DNA of 64,000 nucleotides, from contig JARKQJ010000218.1 of assembly GCA_029973955.1 (NCBI GenBank), positions 62,001 through 126,000 on the forward strand, in the 5' to 3' direction. This document shows, in pieces, positions 51,220-58,617 of this stretch (position 1 is the first letter of the stretch; each line of letters opens with the position of its first letter). The translations under genes were made by a program, and so were the position numbers. A model generated the notes under the pieces. The model was not told where the DNA came from. It saw nothing but the letters and a program-made list of their open reading frames with translations, and made no database searches. The DNA is from Paludibaculum sp. Its GTDB lineage: Bacteria > Acidobacteriota > Terriglobia > Bryobacterales > Bryobacteraceae.

Positions 51220-51762
51220 TCAGCCTTTCACCGCAACCCGGACCATGGCGGGCCGCAGGAGGCGCCCCTTGAAGAGATAACCGCGCTGGTGTTCCGCGAC
51301 AACGGTATCTGTCTCGATGTTGGGATCCTCGATTCGGTCGATGGCGTAATGCAGATTTGGGTCGAAGGGTTGGCCCTCGGCCTGGATGGCTTCGAGCCCG
51401 AGCTTGGCCAGAGCGTCGGACATGCGATTGTAGATGAGCTGAACGCCGCGGACGTACTCGGCTTCGGCACACTCCATCTTGAGGGCGCGTTCGAAGTCGT
51501 CGAGGATGGGGAGCATGGCCTTCAGTGCATCGGAAGCCCCGTATTCGACGGCCTCGGACTTTTCACGGTCGCTGCGCTTCCGGAAGTTGTCGAACTCGGC
51601 GGCGAGGCGGAGATAACGGTCGTTTACCTCGTTGCGTTCGCGTTCGAGCCGGGCGCACTCCTGGGAGATGGACTCGACGGTGAGAATTGAGTCGGCGCCC
51701 GCCGCTTCCGGCTGTGCGGGCGCATCCGTGGTGCTGGCGTTAGAGAGATCAGGATCAGGCAT
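51220..51762 (-). CDS. grpE: Nucleotide exchange factor GrpE
   Basis: GrpE releases ADP from DnaK. The 180-aa protein has an acidic, disordered N-terminus, a long coiled-coil helix (CARLERERNEVNDRYLRLAAE, then FDNFRKRSDREK with the conserved F-x-N-x-R-R/K-R) and a C-terminal beta domain with FDPNLHYAIDRIEDP and VVAEHQRGYLFKGRLLRPA. The HxA/GYxxxGRLLRPA segment is the family signature. It sits between hrcA (36 bp) and dnaJ (3 bp), the common heat-shock operon order without dnaK. Confidence 0.95.
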   Translation of the reverse strand: MPDPDLSNASTTDAPAQPEAAGADSILTVESISQECARLERERNEVNDRYLRLAAEFDNFRKRSDREKSEAVEYGASDALKAMLPILDDFERALKMECAEAEYVRGVQLIYNRMSDALAKLGLEAIQAEGQPFDPNLHYAIDRIEDPNIETDTVVAEHQRGYLFKGRLLRPAMVRVAVKG

Positions 51763-51798
51763 GGCGGTGCTTTAACTTCCAGGTTAGCAAGGGAATCG

Positions 51799-52830
51799 CT
51801 ATTGGGGTAAGCTCTGGAGCACGCGCCCGAGCTGGGCGACGGCCGCCATGACCTTCGGATAGTTCATTCGCATCGGCCCAAGCACAGCCATGCGCGTTTC
51901 GCCCCCGCCCGGCAATTGGAGCGAGAGGCCGATCAGGGAAAGCTCTCGCATGGCCGGGTGGGCGCCTTCGAGTCCTACCTGGACTTGCACCTGGTCTGAG
52001 CGCGCGTCGAGGAATTGATCGAGCAGCGCGATGAGGCGCTGCTTTTCTTCCAGGGTGCGGAAAAGTTCGCGCAGTTTCTCGCGGGTGAGGTGCAGGTCCA
52101 GACCCACGAGATTCGAGGTTCCTTCCAGGTAAATGCGCGGCGTGAAGCCGAAGTTGAGCAGGCCCTGCGAGTAGAGCGAGTGCAGGCGACGCAGCAGGCC
52201 GTCGTAGAGAGCCCGTTCTTCACGCAGGAGCATGTCGAGTTCGTTCCGAATGGCAGTGAGGGCCCAGCCCGCGAAGTTCGAATTGACGTAGTTGCGGATC
52301 GACGCCAGGTCTTCCTGCTGGACGGGTTCCTGCAGGTGCGCCACCTGGTTATGTACGAGGCCGTCTCTGGTGACCACGACCATCAGAACACGGCCTTCCG
52401 AGAGCCGGACGAGTTCAATCTGGTCGAGCAATTGTGCGGAGGCGGGGATGGCCGCGACGATGCCGACGTTCCGGGTGAGGGTGGTGAGGACGTGGGAAGC
52501 GTGCTCGGCGCGCTGCTCCAGGGAAGGGTAGTGGACCAGTTCTTCGCGCAGCCGCTCGACGGAAGAATCAAATGTCGAGCGTGCAGCTCCAGACTGCGCG
52601 AAATGCTGAAAGGCCTTGGCCGTGGGGACCCGGCCGGCCGACGTGTGGGGCTGGTCCAGGTAACCGAGGTCCGCCAGGTCCGCCATGATGTTGCGGACGG
52701 TGGCTGGGCTCAGGTTGTCTTTCCGGCGGCGGGCGATGGTGCGGGACGCGACAGGCTCACCGGTCTCGACATAGCACTGCACGATGGCGTGCAGTACTTC
52801 GATAGTTCGTTGAGGAAGCGCCTGGTCCAT
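51799..52830 (-). CDS. hrcA: Heat-inducible transcription repressor HrcA
   Basis: HrcA represses groE and dnaK operons by binding CIRCE operators. The 343-aa protein has a winged-helix N-terminus (IARRRKDNLSPATVRNIMAD, then LGYLDQPHTSAGRVPTAKAF) and a GAF-like dimerisation core. ETGEPVASRTIARR and PHTSAGRVPT are hallmark stretches. ATG 52830 begins MDQALPQRTIEVL; the ORF track extends the frame to 53979, but that part is antisense to the sulfatase and is rejected. I find no CIRCE (TTAGCACTC-N9-GAGTGCTAA) upstream, so its own control is unclear. Confidence 0.95.
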   Translation of the reverse strand: MDQALPQRTIEVLHAIVQCYVETGEPVASRTIARRRKDNLSPATVRNIMADLADLGYLDQPHTSAGRVPTAKAFQHFAQSGAARSTFDSSVERLREELVHYPSLEQRAEHASHVLTTLTRNVGIVAAIPASAQLLDQIELVRLSEGRVLMVVVTRDGLVHNQVAHLQEPVQQEDLASIRNYVNSNFAGWALTAIRNELDMLLREERALYDGLLRRLHSLYSQGLLNFGFTPRIYLEGTSNLVGLDLHLTREKLRELFRTLEEKQRLIALLDQFLDARSDQVQVQVGLEGAHPAMRELSLIGLSLQLPGGGETRMAVLGPMRMNYPKVMAAVAQLGRVLQSLPQ

Positions 52831-52926
52831 AGGTAGTAGATGATTCCACACGGGACGAACCCCGTCGTTCACCATCTTACACGGAGCAGCATGAGCAGAG
52901 GGGCGCGTTGGGGTGAGAATGAATTC

Positions 52927-54429
52927 ATGTTGTCGCGCAGAGATCTGATGGGTACGGCGCCGGCCTTCCTTCGCCTGGCGCAGGGCAAACGCAGGCCGAA
53001 CCTTCTGTTTCTTATGGCGGACGATCATGCGGGCTACGTCATGGGGTGTGACGGCAACAGCCTGGCGCAGACTCCGAATCTGGATAGCCTTGCCGCGGAG
53101 AGCGTGCGCTTCGCGGCGCATTACTGCAATTCGCCGGTCTGTACGCCGTCGCGGCAGAGCCTGATCACAGGGCAGATGCCGCACTCGTCCGGCGTCACCG
53201 TCCTGTCCACGCCGCTTTCGCCGGAAAAGCCCACGCTGGCAAAGCAGCTCAGACAAGCCGGCTACCAGACCGCCGTGTTCGGCAAGATGCACTTTAATCG
53301 GCCCGCCGCACCAGGGTTGCATGGGTTCGATTACCTGATGACGGAGGGCGAGGCGTCCAAAGCCTGGCAGGAACAAGTGAAACCCGCTGCGCTGCCGGAG
53401 GGATTGGCGACCAAGCGTCTGCCCTGGCAACCATTCAAGACGCCGGCCGCCGAGTGGCTCAATTCGGCCAACTTGCCCTACCCGCGTCGTGATGTGGAGA
53501 TGCGTGGCACCTTCATCGCCCGCGAAGGCATGCGGTACATGGAGGAGAATCGCGACAAGCCCTTCGCGCTGTGGATCAGCCTCCAGGAGCCACACTCCCC
53601 GTTCGATTTTCCAATTGAGGATCGCGGCGCGTTCGATCCGCGGAGATTCGAAGTGCCGCGTGTCGGGCGGCAGGACGGTGGTCAGATTCCGTTGATCTTC
53701 CGCGACCTGTCGCCCGAGGAGAAGCAGGGCATCATCGCCGCCTACTACACCTCCACGCGGTTCCTGGATCGAAACTGGGGCCGGGTGCTCCGCCGCGTGA
53801 AAGAGTTGGGCCTGGAGGAAAACACCGTGGTGGTTTACACCGCCGATCATGGGTACGATCTGGGCCAGCATGGGCGGTTTGAAAAACACTGCGGCTACGA
53901 CCCGGCGCTCCGGGTTCCGTTGATGGTCCGCTGGCCCGGCCGCATCCAACCGGGTGTCGTACGCGACTTCACGGAGCACCTCGATCTGGGGCCCGCTCTA
54001 TTGGAGTTGTTGGATGCGCCGCCGCTTCCTCTGCAGCACGGGGCCAGTCTGCGGCCCTACCTGGAGGGGCGCCGGCCGGCAGCGCCGAGGACGCACATCG
54101 TCAGCGAATATCTGGAGAATGAGGAGGTGTTCGTCCGGACGGCAAAGTGGAAGCTGCAGTATGGCAGCGGCCGGCGGAAGCGGGAGGATGGCTATGTGAC
54201 GGAAAACCCGACTCCCGGGCGCACCGTAAAGCTGTTCGATCTTGAAAAGGACCCGGGCGAGTTTGTGAACGAGGCGAACCGCTATCCGAAAGAGGTGCGG
54301 GACCTCCAGAAATCGGCCTTGGCTCGCTTCCGGAGCACACACCCCGATGCCGCTCGCGAGCCTTCCCGCGGCAGCGTGGAGGATCTGTTGGATTTCTATC
54401 TGCCTCCGCGCGACGCTAAGAGGGGCTGA
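52927..54429 (+). CDS. Sulfatase, exported (RR signal)
   Basis: The 500-aa type I sulfatase hydrolyses sulfate esters, probably of sulfated glycans, in the periplasm. Seen: an RR leader (MLSRRDLMGTAPAFLRLAQG), metal-binding NLLFLMADDHAGYVMG, the active-site signature NSPVCTPSRQSLITGQ whose Cys is converted to formylglycine, FGKMHFNRPAAPGLHGFDY, and VVYTADHGYDLGQHGRFEKH. The C-terminus has RTAKWKLQYGSGR and FDLEKDPGEFVNEA. ATG 52927 is chosen over 52840, which would lie in the divergent hrcA promoter region. GAGAAT lies 6 nt before the ATG. It overlaps the convergent membrane-protein gene by 14 bp. Confidence 0.93.
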   Translation: MLSRRDLMGTAPAFLRLAQGKRRPNLLFLMADDHAGYVMGCDGNSLAQTPNLDSLAAESVRFAAHYCNSPVCTPSRQSLITGQMPHSSGVTVLSTPLSPEKPTLAKQLRQAGYQTAVFGKMHFNRPAAPGLHGFDYLMTEGEASKAWQEQVKPAALPEGLATKRLPWQPFKTPAAEWLNSANLPYPRRDVEMRGTFIAREGMRYMEENRDKPFALWISLQEPHSPFDFPIEDRGAFDPRRFEVPRVGRQDGGQIPLIFRDLSPEEKQGIIAAYYTSTRFLDRNWGRVLRRVKELGLEENTVVVYTADHGYDLGQHGRFEKHCGYDPALRVPLMVRWPGRIQPGVVRDFTEHLDLGPALLELLDAPPLPLQHGASLRPYLEGRRPAAPRTHIVSEYLENEEVFVRTAKWKLQYGSGRRKREDGYVTENPTPGRTVKLFDLEKDPGEFVNEANRYPKEVRDLQKSALARFRSTHPDAAREPSRGSVEDLLDFYLPPRDAKRG

Positions 54430-54814
54430 CCGGGGCCGTGCGGAAGAGTTGTTCGGTCTCCGGCTTCAACAGTACCCAGAAAGCGTAGAGCGAGATCGCC
54501 GTGCCGAGGGGGAAGTGCAGTAGATTCAGGCCGGAGATGACAAACCCGAGAACTCGGGCCCATGGGCGCAAGTTGTAAAGACCGAAGCCCAGAATGAGCG
54601 ACGGCAGCGAGAGCACAAGAATCACTCCCACAACGACGGTCACGATCACCTGAAGAATGGCGACTGGGATATCGGCCGCCTCCTGCGCAGCGACTGCGAG
54701 GATGACCGGGAGGATAGAAGCTCCGGCGAAAGTGATGCATGCGGCAATGACGCCGAGTGCGCCAATGATGATGTTGAACCAGGCCAGAATGCGAACGTGG
54801 TTTGCCATGCTCAT
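54416..54814 (-). CDS. Small four-helix membrane protein
   Basis: The 132-aa protein has about four hydrophobic segments (AWFNIIIGALGVIAACITFAG quoted in part as FNIIIGALGVIAACI; AILQVIVTVVVGVILVLS; LPSLILGFGLY; FPLGTAISLYAFWVLL). The stretch LYNLRPWARVLGFVISGLNL is a recurrent feature of small uncharacterised membrane proteins. I cannot name a function. Starts at 54814 and 54808 (MANHV) are both possible. A TAGAAT at -16 and TAGGAC at -7 are possible -10 elements. Its 3' end overlaps the sulfatase gene by 14 bp. Confidence 0.72.
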   Translation of the reverse strand: MSMANHVRILAWFNIIIGALGVIAACITFAGASILPVILAVAAQEAADIPVAILQVIVTVVVGVILVLSLPSLILGFGLYNLRPWARVLGFVISGLNLLHFPLGTAISLYAFWVLLKPETEQLFRTAPVSPS

Positions 54815-54914
54815 GTGTTGGTCCTAGCTGATTCTACGTCAAAACCCGCGGGGTAGTTCACTCGGGCGTTGACCGGGGTTGCGACGCAAAAGAGACGGGG
54901 AAGAAAAGATCGGG

Positions 54915-54952
54915 TAGAATGAAGGTGAGCCGATTCCGCGGCTCCAGCCTTC
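54915..54952 (+). promoter_or_regulatory. -10-like TAGAAT followed by a 10-bp hairpin, upstream of the glycosyltransferase
   Basis: TAGAAT (54915-54920) is followed at once by GAAGG...CCTTC enclosing GAGCC-GATTCCGC-GGCTC. A transcript starting about 7 nt after the hexamer would carry the inner stem at its very 5' end. No -35 is recognisable, so both the promoter and the leader role are tentative. The 55-kb gene start lies ~120 nt downstream. Confidence 0.3.
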
Positions 54953-55048
54953 CTTTGCGAATCAAGTGCGTGTTTGAATAGGAATCGGTGCTAGACTCAG
55001 TGGGTCAGCGATTCCGGCATTCGCGTCGCAGGGGTGACGCTACCTCCT

Positions 55049-56659
55049 ATGGATCCAATCGGATTATTTGCGCTCCTCCTGGGCCCCTCAAAGATGGACC
55101 GTTGGGCTCGTTCGTTCTCTGACAACACCTTCAACGGCATCCATCAACTGGATTGGTTCGACTGGCTTCTGCTGGTTCCCTACTTCACGCTCCTCACCAT
55201 CCTGGCCATCTACGGCGCGCACCGCTTTGCTGTGATTCGCGGCTATCTCAAGCACAAACACAAGGTTCCGACTGAACCGGCGAAGCGCTTCGAGCAGTTG
55301 CCGCCGGTGACCATTCAACTCCCGCTCTTCAATGAGCGAAACGTGGTGGACCAGTTGCTGGAAGGCGTCCTGAAAGTCCGCTATCCACGCGAGTTGCTCG
55401 AAATCCAGGTCCTGGACGACTCCACGGACGACACTCACCCCTACACCGAAGCGCTGGTGGCCCGCCTGAGGGAACAAGGGCACCCGATCGAGTACATCCA
55501 TCGCACGAATCGCACGGGCTACAAAGCCGGCGCCCTCCAGGAGGGCATGGCCAAAGCCAAGGGCGAGTTCATGGCGGTGTTTGATGCCGACTTCATTCCG
55601 CCGGAAGACTATCTCGAGAAGACGATGCACTTCTTCTCCGATCCCGGGATCGGTGTCGTGCAGACGCGCTGGACATATCTGAACCGGGACCATAGCCTCC
55701 TCACCGAAGTGCAGGCGCTGATGCTGGACGGCCACTTCGCACTGGAGCATGTGGCGCGCTTCGGTGGTGGCCTGTTCTTCAACTTCAACGGCACGGCCGG
55801 AATCCTGCGCCGCACGATGATCGACGATGCGGGCGGTTGGCAGCACGATACTCTCACGGAAGATTCCGACCTCAGCTACCGTGCCCAGTTGAAGGGCTGG
55901 CGCTTCCTCTATCTGCCCTGGATCGAGTGCCCGTCGGAACTGCCTGTGGACACTTACGGCTTCCAGGTGCAGCAGCAGCGCTGGGCCAAGGGGTTGACGC
56001 AGGTGGCGATGAAACTCCTGCCGGATATCATGCGGGCGCCCATCGGGTGGCGTGAGAAGGTCGAAGCATGGTTCCACCTCACGCCGAACGTGAGCTATCC
56101 GATGATGGTGATCGTCTCGGCGCTGATGCTGCCTGTGATGATGGTCCGGTTTTACATCGGCTGGGAACAGATGCTGTTTGTGGATGCTCCGTTGATCATC
56201 TGTTCGTTCTGGTCCGTGGTGAGCTTCTACCTGTTGGCGGAGCGCGAACTGTATCCCAACGATTGGAAGCGCGCCGTGTTCATCCTGCCCTTCCTCCTGG
56301 CGATGGGCGTGGCTCTCACGATCTCCAACACTAAGGCTGTGATCGAAGCCCTGATGCGGAAGCAGTCGAGCTTCGTCCGGACGCCCAAGTACGCCCCGAA
56401 GGCTGCTGGCGCCGCCCTCGCCGTTGCTTACAAGCGCAAGTCCGGCTGGCTGCCGATGGCCGAAATTGGCATGGGCCTTTTCTTCCTCGGAATGGTGGCT
56501 TACTGCATCGACGTGCAGAACTACTTCGCGCTGCCCTTCCTGTCGATCTTCGTCTGCGGTTATCTATGGGCAGGCTGCTCCACGCTCTGGCAGGAGTATC
56601 AGGCCAAGCTGAAGTTCGAGCGCGCGGCGCGCAAAGTAGAAGTGGAAGCAGTCAGCTAA
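55049..56659 (+). CDS. Processive family 2 glycosyltransferase (cellulose-synthase-like membrane protein)
   Basis: The 536-aa inner-membrane GT2 enzyme has an N-terminal helix (WFDWLLLVPYFTLLTILAIY), a cytosolic catalytic domain and about four C-terminal helices. Seen: PPVTIQLPLFNERNVVDQLL, QVLDDSTDDTHPYTE, the donor-binding DXD in MAVFDADFIPP, the catalytic TEDSDLSYRA and QVQQQRWAKGL (QxxRW), which together mark processive transferases such as cellulose synthase, CsbB-like glucomannan synthases or hyaluronan synthase. The polymer is unknown; the QLPLFNE form is close to CslA-like mannan/glucomannan synthases. ATG 55049 has AGGGGTGA eleven bases upstream; GTG 55034 is an alternative. Confidence 0.9.
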   Translation: MDPIGLFALLLGPSKMDRWARSFSDNTFNGIHQLDWFDWLLLVPYFTLLTILAIYGAHRFAVIRGYLKHKHKVPTEPAKRFEQLPPVTIQLPLFNERNVVDQLLEGVLKVRYPRELLEIQVLDDSTDDTHPYTEALVARLREQGHPIEYIHRTNRTGYKAGALQEGMAKAKGEFMAVFDADFIPPEDYLEKTMHFFSDPGIGVVQTRWTYLNRDHSLLTEVQALMLDGHFALEHVARFGGGLFFNFNGTAGILRRTMIDDAGGWQHDTLTEDSDLSYRAQLKGWRFLYLPWIECPSELPVDTYGFQVQQQRWAKGLTQVAMKLLPDIMRAPIGWREKVEAWFHLTPNVSYPMMVIVSALMLPVMMVRFYIGWEQMLFVDAPLIICSFWSVVSFYLLAERELYPNDWKRAVFILPFLLAMGVALTISNTKAVIEALMRKQSSFVRTPKYAPKAAGAALAVAYKRKSGWLPMAEIGMGLFFLGMVAYCIDVQNYFALPFLSIFVCGYLWAGCSTLWQEYQAKLKFERAARKVEVEAVS

Positions 56660-57090
56660 ACTATTGCCGTCTCTTCGGTCAGAAGTTTCTGTAGGCCCGA
56701 TTCATATTTTGTTCTGATCCGGACCCGAACTACACTTGCAATACTCGAAACGGGGTTTCGTTGAGGACCAAATTCCCCGCCTGAGCCCTCTACATTCAAA
56801 CCGCCCCTTGCCAACCCACCTACGTCCAACGTTTTCAGTCACCGCAGTCAGGCTGCGGCAACGTTTTGGCTAGGAGTGATTTCTTGCTGTCGACGACCTA
56901 GGGTGAGGGGTGCGTGCAGAGACGGATGGCCTTCGAAACCCCACAAGGCCGAAGCAGAGACAAGGGAGAGGAACAAGCAGCGCACGGGATAAGCCTCAGC
57001 GGCGGAGCGATCATTGCCCCCTTGCATTATCAGTCTATATCCGTTTGGTATGGGCGAAAAACAAAAAGACTGAAGACTTGCGGATCTTGT
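56660..57090. other. 431-bp intergenic region with small hairpins
   Basis: I see no convincing gene here; the ORFs in the track (56910-57248) have no recognisable features and are low-complexity. A perfect CCGCAG-TCAGG-CTGCGG hairpin (56842-56858) is flanked by two copies of CAACGTTTT (56827-56835 and 56859-56867), the second giving a T4 tail, so it may terminate the glycosyltransferase transcript. GGCCTT/AAGGCC (56928-56950) forms a second hairpin. A T-rich run on the minus strand near 57050-57070 could end the transporter transcript. Confidence 0.5.
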
Positions 57091-58515
57091 TTACCACAGC
57101 CCCAGCAGTTTCCACCAGGCGAAGCCGGCCGTGCCCCAAATCACCAGGTGGCACAGTGAGACGACAAAGCCGATTCGCCACCAATCCCTCATGGCTACAT
57201 AGTTTTGCGCGAAAAACATGGGCGACGGAGTCGTCCCGTAGTGCGTGAGTCCGGAACTCAGGTTCGCGAAGCAGGCGAAGCTAAATACCACTAGTCCGAT
57301 CGGCGCGCCTTTGGCCGCGAGCAGCGCCAGGAAGGGCGCGTACATGGCGACGATATGCGCCGTGATGCTGGCGAAAAAGTAATGCGAATAGTAGAAGACC
57401 AGCAGGGCGACCAGCAGCAGTGGCAGCCACTCCAGCGACGCGAAACTCGCGCCAACTCCCTGCGCAAACGCCTGTGTCACTCCTTGTTCGTTCAGCGCTT
57501 TTCCCAGCCGGACCAGCCCGCCGTACCAGAAGAAGAGGTCCCAAGCCGCCTTCTCGCTGACGATGTCGCTCCATTCCAGCACTCCCGTGAGCAGCAGCGC
57601 GGAGCAGCCGCAAAGCGCCGCCACCGTGATGTCGATCCCGGTCCAACTGGAGCTCACCCAGGCACAGCAGACCGCGGCGAAGATTGCCGTCAGTGTCTTC
57701 TCACTCGAAGACATCGGTCCCATCTTGTCGAGTTCCGCGCGCGCAAAAGCCGTAGCCTCGGGCGTGTGCCGGATCTCGGGCGGGTAGAGCTTCAGAACCA
57801 CCCAGGGAACGACGGCCAGCGAAAGCAGTCCCGGGACAAGCCCAGCCACCAGCCAGCCGGCCCAGGTCACTCTGTATCCGTAAGTGCTCGCCATCTGGGC
57901 GGCCAGCGGGTTGCTCGCCTGGCCGGTGAGAAACATCGCGGCAGTGATGCAGATGGATTGATAAACGGCGGCCATCAGGTATGCGCCCACACGCTGCGCC
58001 GTCGCCCCCGGCTTGGATCCGTACAGTTCCGCGATGGAGCGCGCAATGGGCAGCACCACCCCGCCGGAGCGGGCGCCATTGGCGGGGATGACGGTGGCCA
58101 ACACCATATCGGAGAGGCCCAGCGAATAGCAGACGCCTATGGTGCTGGAGCCAAAGAGGTGCACGAAGCCCAGCGCGATGCGGCGCGCCAGGCCGGTGTT
58201 CAACAGCGCGCGGGAGATGAAGAACGCGGAGAGCACCAGCCAGACGGTGGGATCGGAGTAGCCGCCCAGCGCATCGGCCAGCTTGAGGCGTGTGAGCAGC
58301 GGAGTGAGCGTGACTGCGAGCAGCACCAGGGCGCCGCCGGGGATGGGTTGGATGACGAGCCCGGCCACAGTGGTGAAGAACAGCGCGGCCAACCGCCAGG
58401 CCTCCGGCGTCAGCGACGCGGGACGAGGCAGAACATAAGCGATTCCGCAATAGAGCAGGGCTAGCAGCAGCAGGCCGCGGACTCGGCTAACCTGCGTGGG
58501 GACGGGGCCGCGCAT
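57091..58515 (-). CDS. DASS-family (SLC13-like) dicarboxylate transporter
   Basis: The 474-aa membrane protein has about 11-12 hydrophobic segments and is typical of the divalent anion:Na+ symporter or plastid 2-oxoglutarate/malate translocator type. Seen: LVIQPIPGGALVLLAVTLTP, the DPTVWLVLSAFFISRAL segment, DMVLATVIPANGARSGGVVLP, FLTGQASNPLAAQMAS (the SNT-like signature), and SSGLTHYGTTPSPMFF near the C-terminus. It imports or exchanges C4/C5 dicarboxylates or citrate; the exact substrate is not inferable. ATG 58515 has TAGACT ending 6 nt upstream and no SD. It is divergent from the TonB-dependent receptor, with 102 bp between starts. Confidence 0.9.
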   Translation of the reverse strand: MRGPVPTQVSRVRGLLLLALLYCGIAYVLPRPASLTPEAWRLAALFFTTVAGLVIQPIPGGALVLLAVTLTPLLTRLKLADALGGYSDPTVWLVLSAFFISRALLNTGLARRIALGFVHLFGSSTIGVCYSLGLSDMVLATVIPANGARSGGVVLPIARSIAELYGSKPGATAQRVGAYLMAAVYQSICITAAMFLTGQASNPLAAQMASTYGYRVTWAGWLVAGLVPGLLSLAVVPWVVLKLYPPEIRHTPEATAFARAELDKMGPMSSSEKTLTAIFAAVCCAWVSSSWTGIDITVAALCGCSALLLTGVLEWSDIVSEKAAWDLFFWYGGLVRLGKALNEQGVTQAFAQGVGASFASLEWLPLLLVALLVFYYSHYFFASITAHIVAMYAPFLALLAAKGAPIGLVVFSFACFANLSSGLTHYGTTPSPMFFAQNYVAMRDWWRIGFVVSLCHLVIWGTAGFAWWKLLGLW

Positions 58516-58521
58516 TGTTTG

Positions 58522-58527
58522 AGTCTA
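58522..58527 (-). promoter_or_regulatory. -10-like TAGACT before the transporter gene
   Basis: On the minus strand TAGACT ends 6 nt before ATG 58515, matching four of six -10 positions. There is no SD. The same hexamer lies at 54992-54997, ~50 bp before the glycosyltransferase. Confidence 0.4.
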
Positions 58528-58617
58528 CACGCGATGCGCTCTCCGGGCGGCTTGACGGAGCAGCGAGCCGCATGAGGGAATAGAAGAAAGCTCCTGCTTG
58601 GGTGTTGTTCAATTTCT

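Noticed and set aside
51763-51798. CIRCE-like inverted repeat between grpE and hrcA
   Set aside because: GTGCTTTAA and TTAGCAAG look vaguely related to half-sites, but orientation and spacing are wrong.
52831-53979. N-terminal extension of the hrcA frame in the ORF track
   Set aside because: The extra ~383 residues are antisense to the sulfatase and show no family features. HrcA homology begins at MDQALPQR.
56910-57248. Small ORFs in the 57-kb spacer as genes
   Set aside because: There is no ribosome-binding site, no recognisable domain, and the frames overlap each other and the transporter gene.
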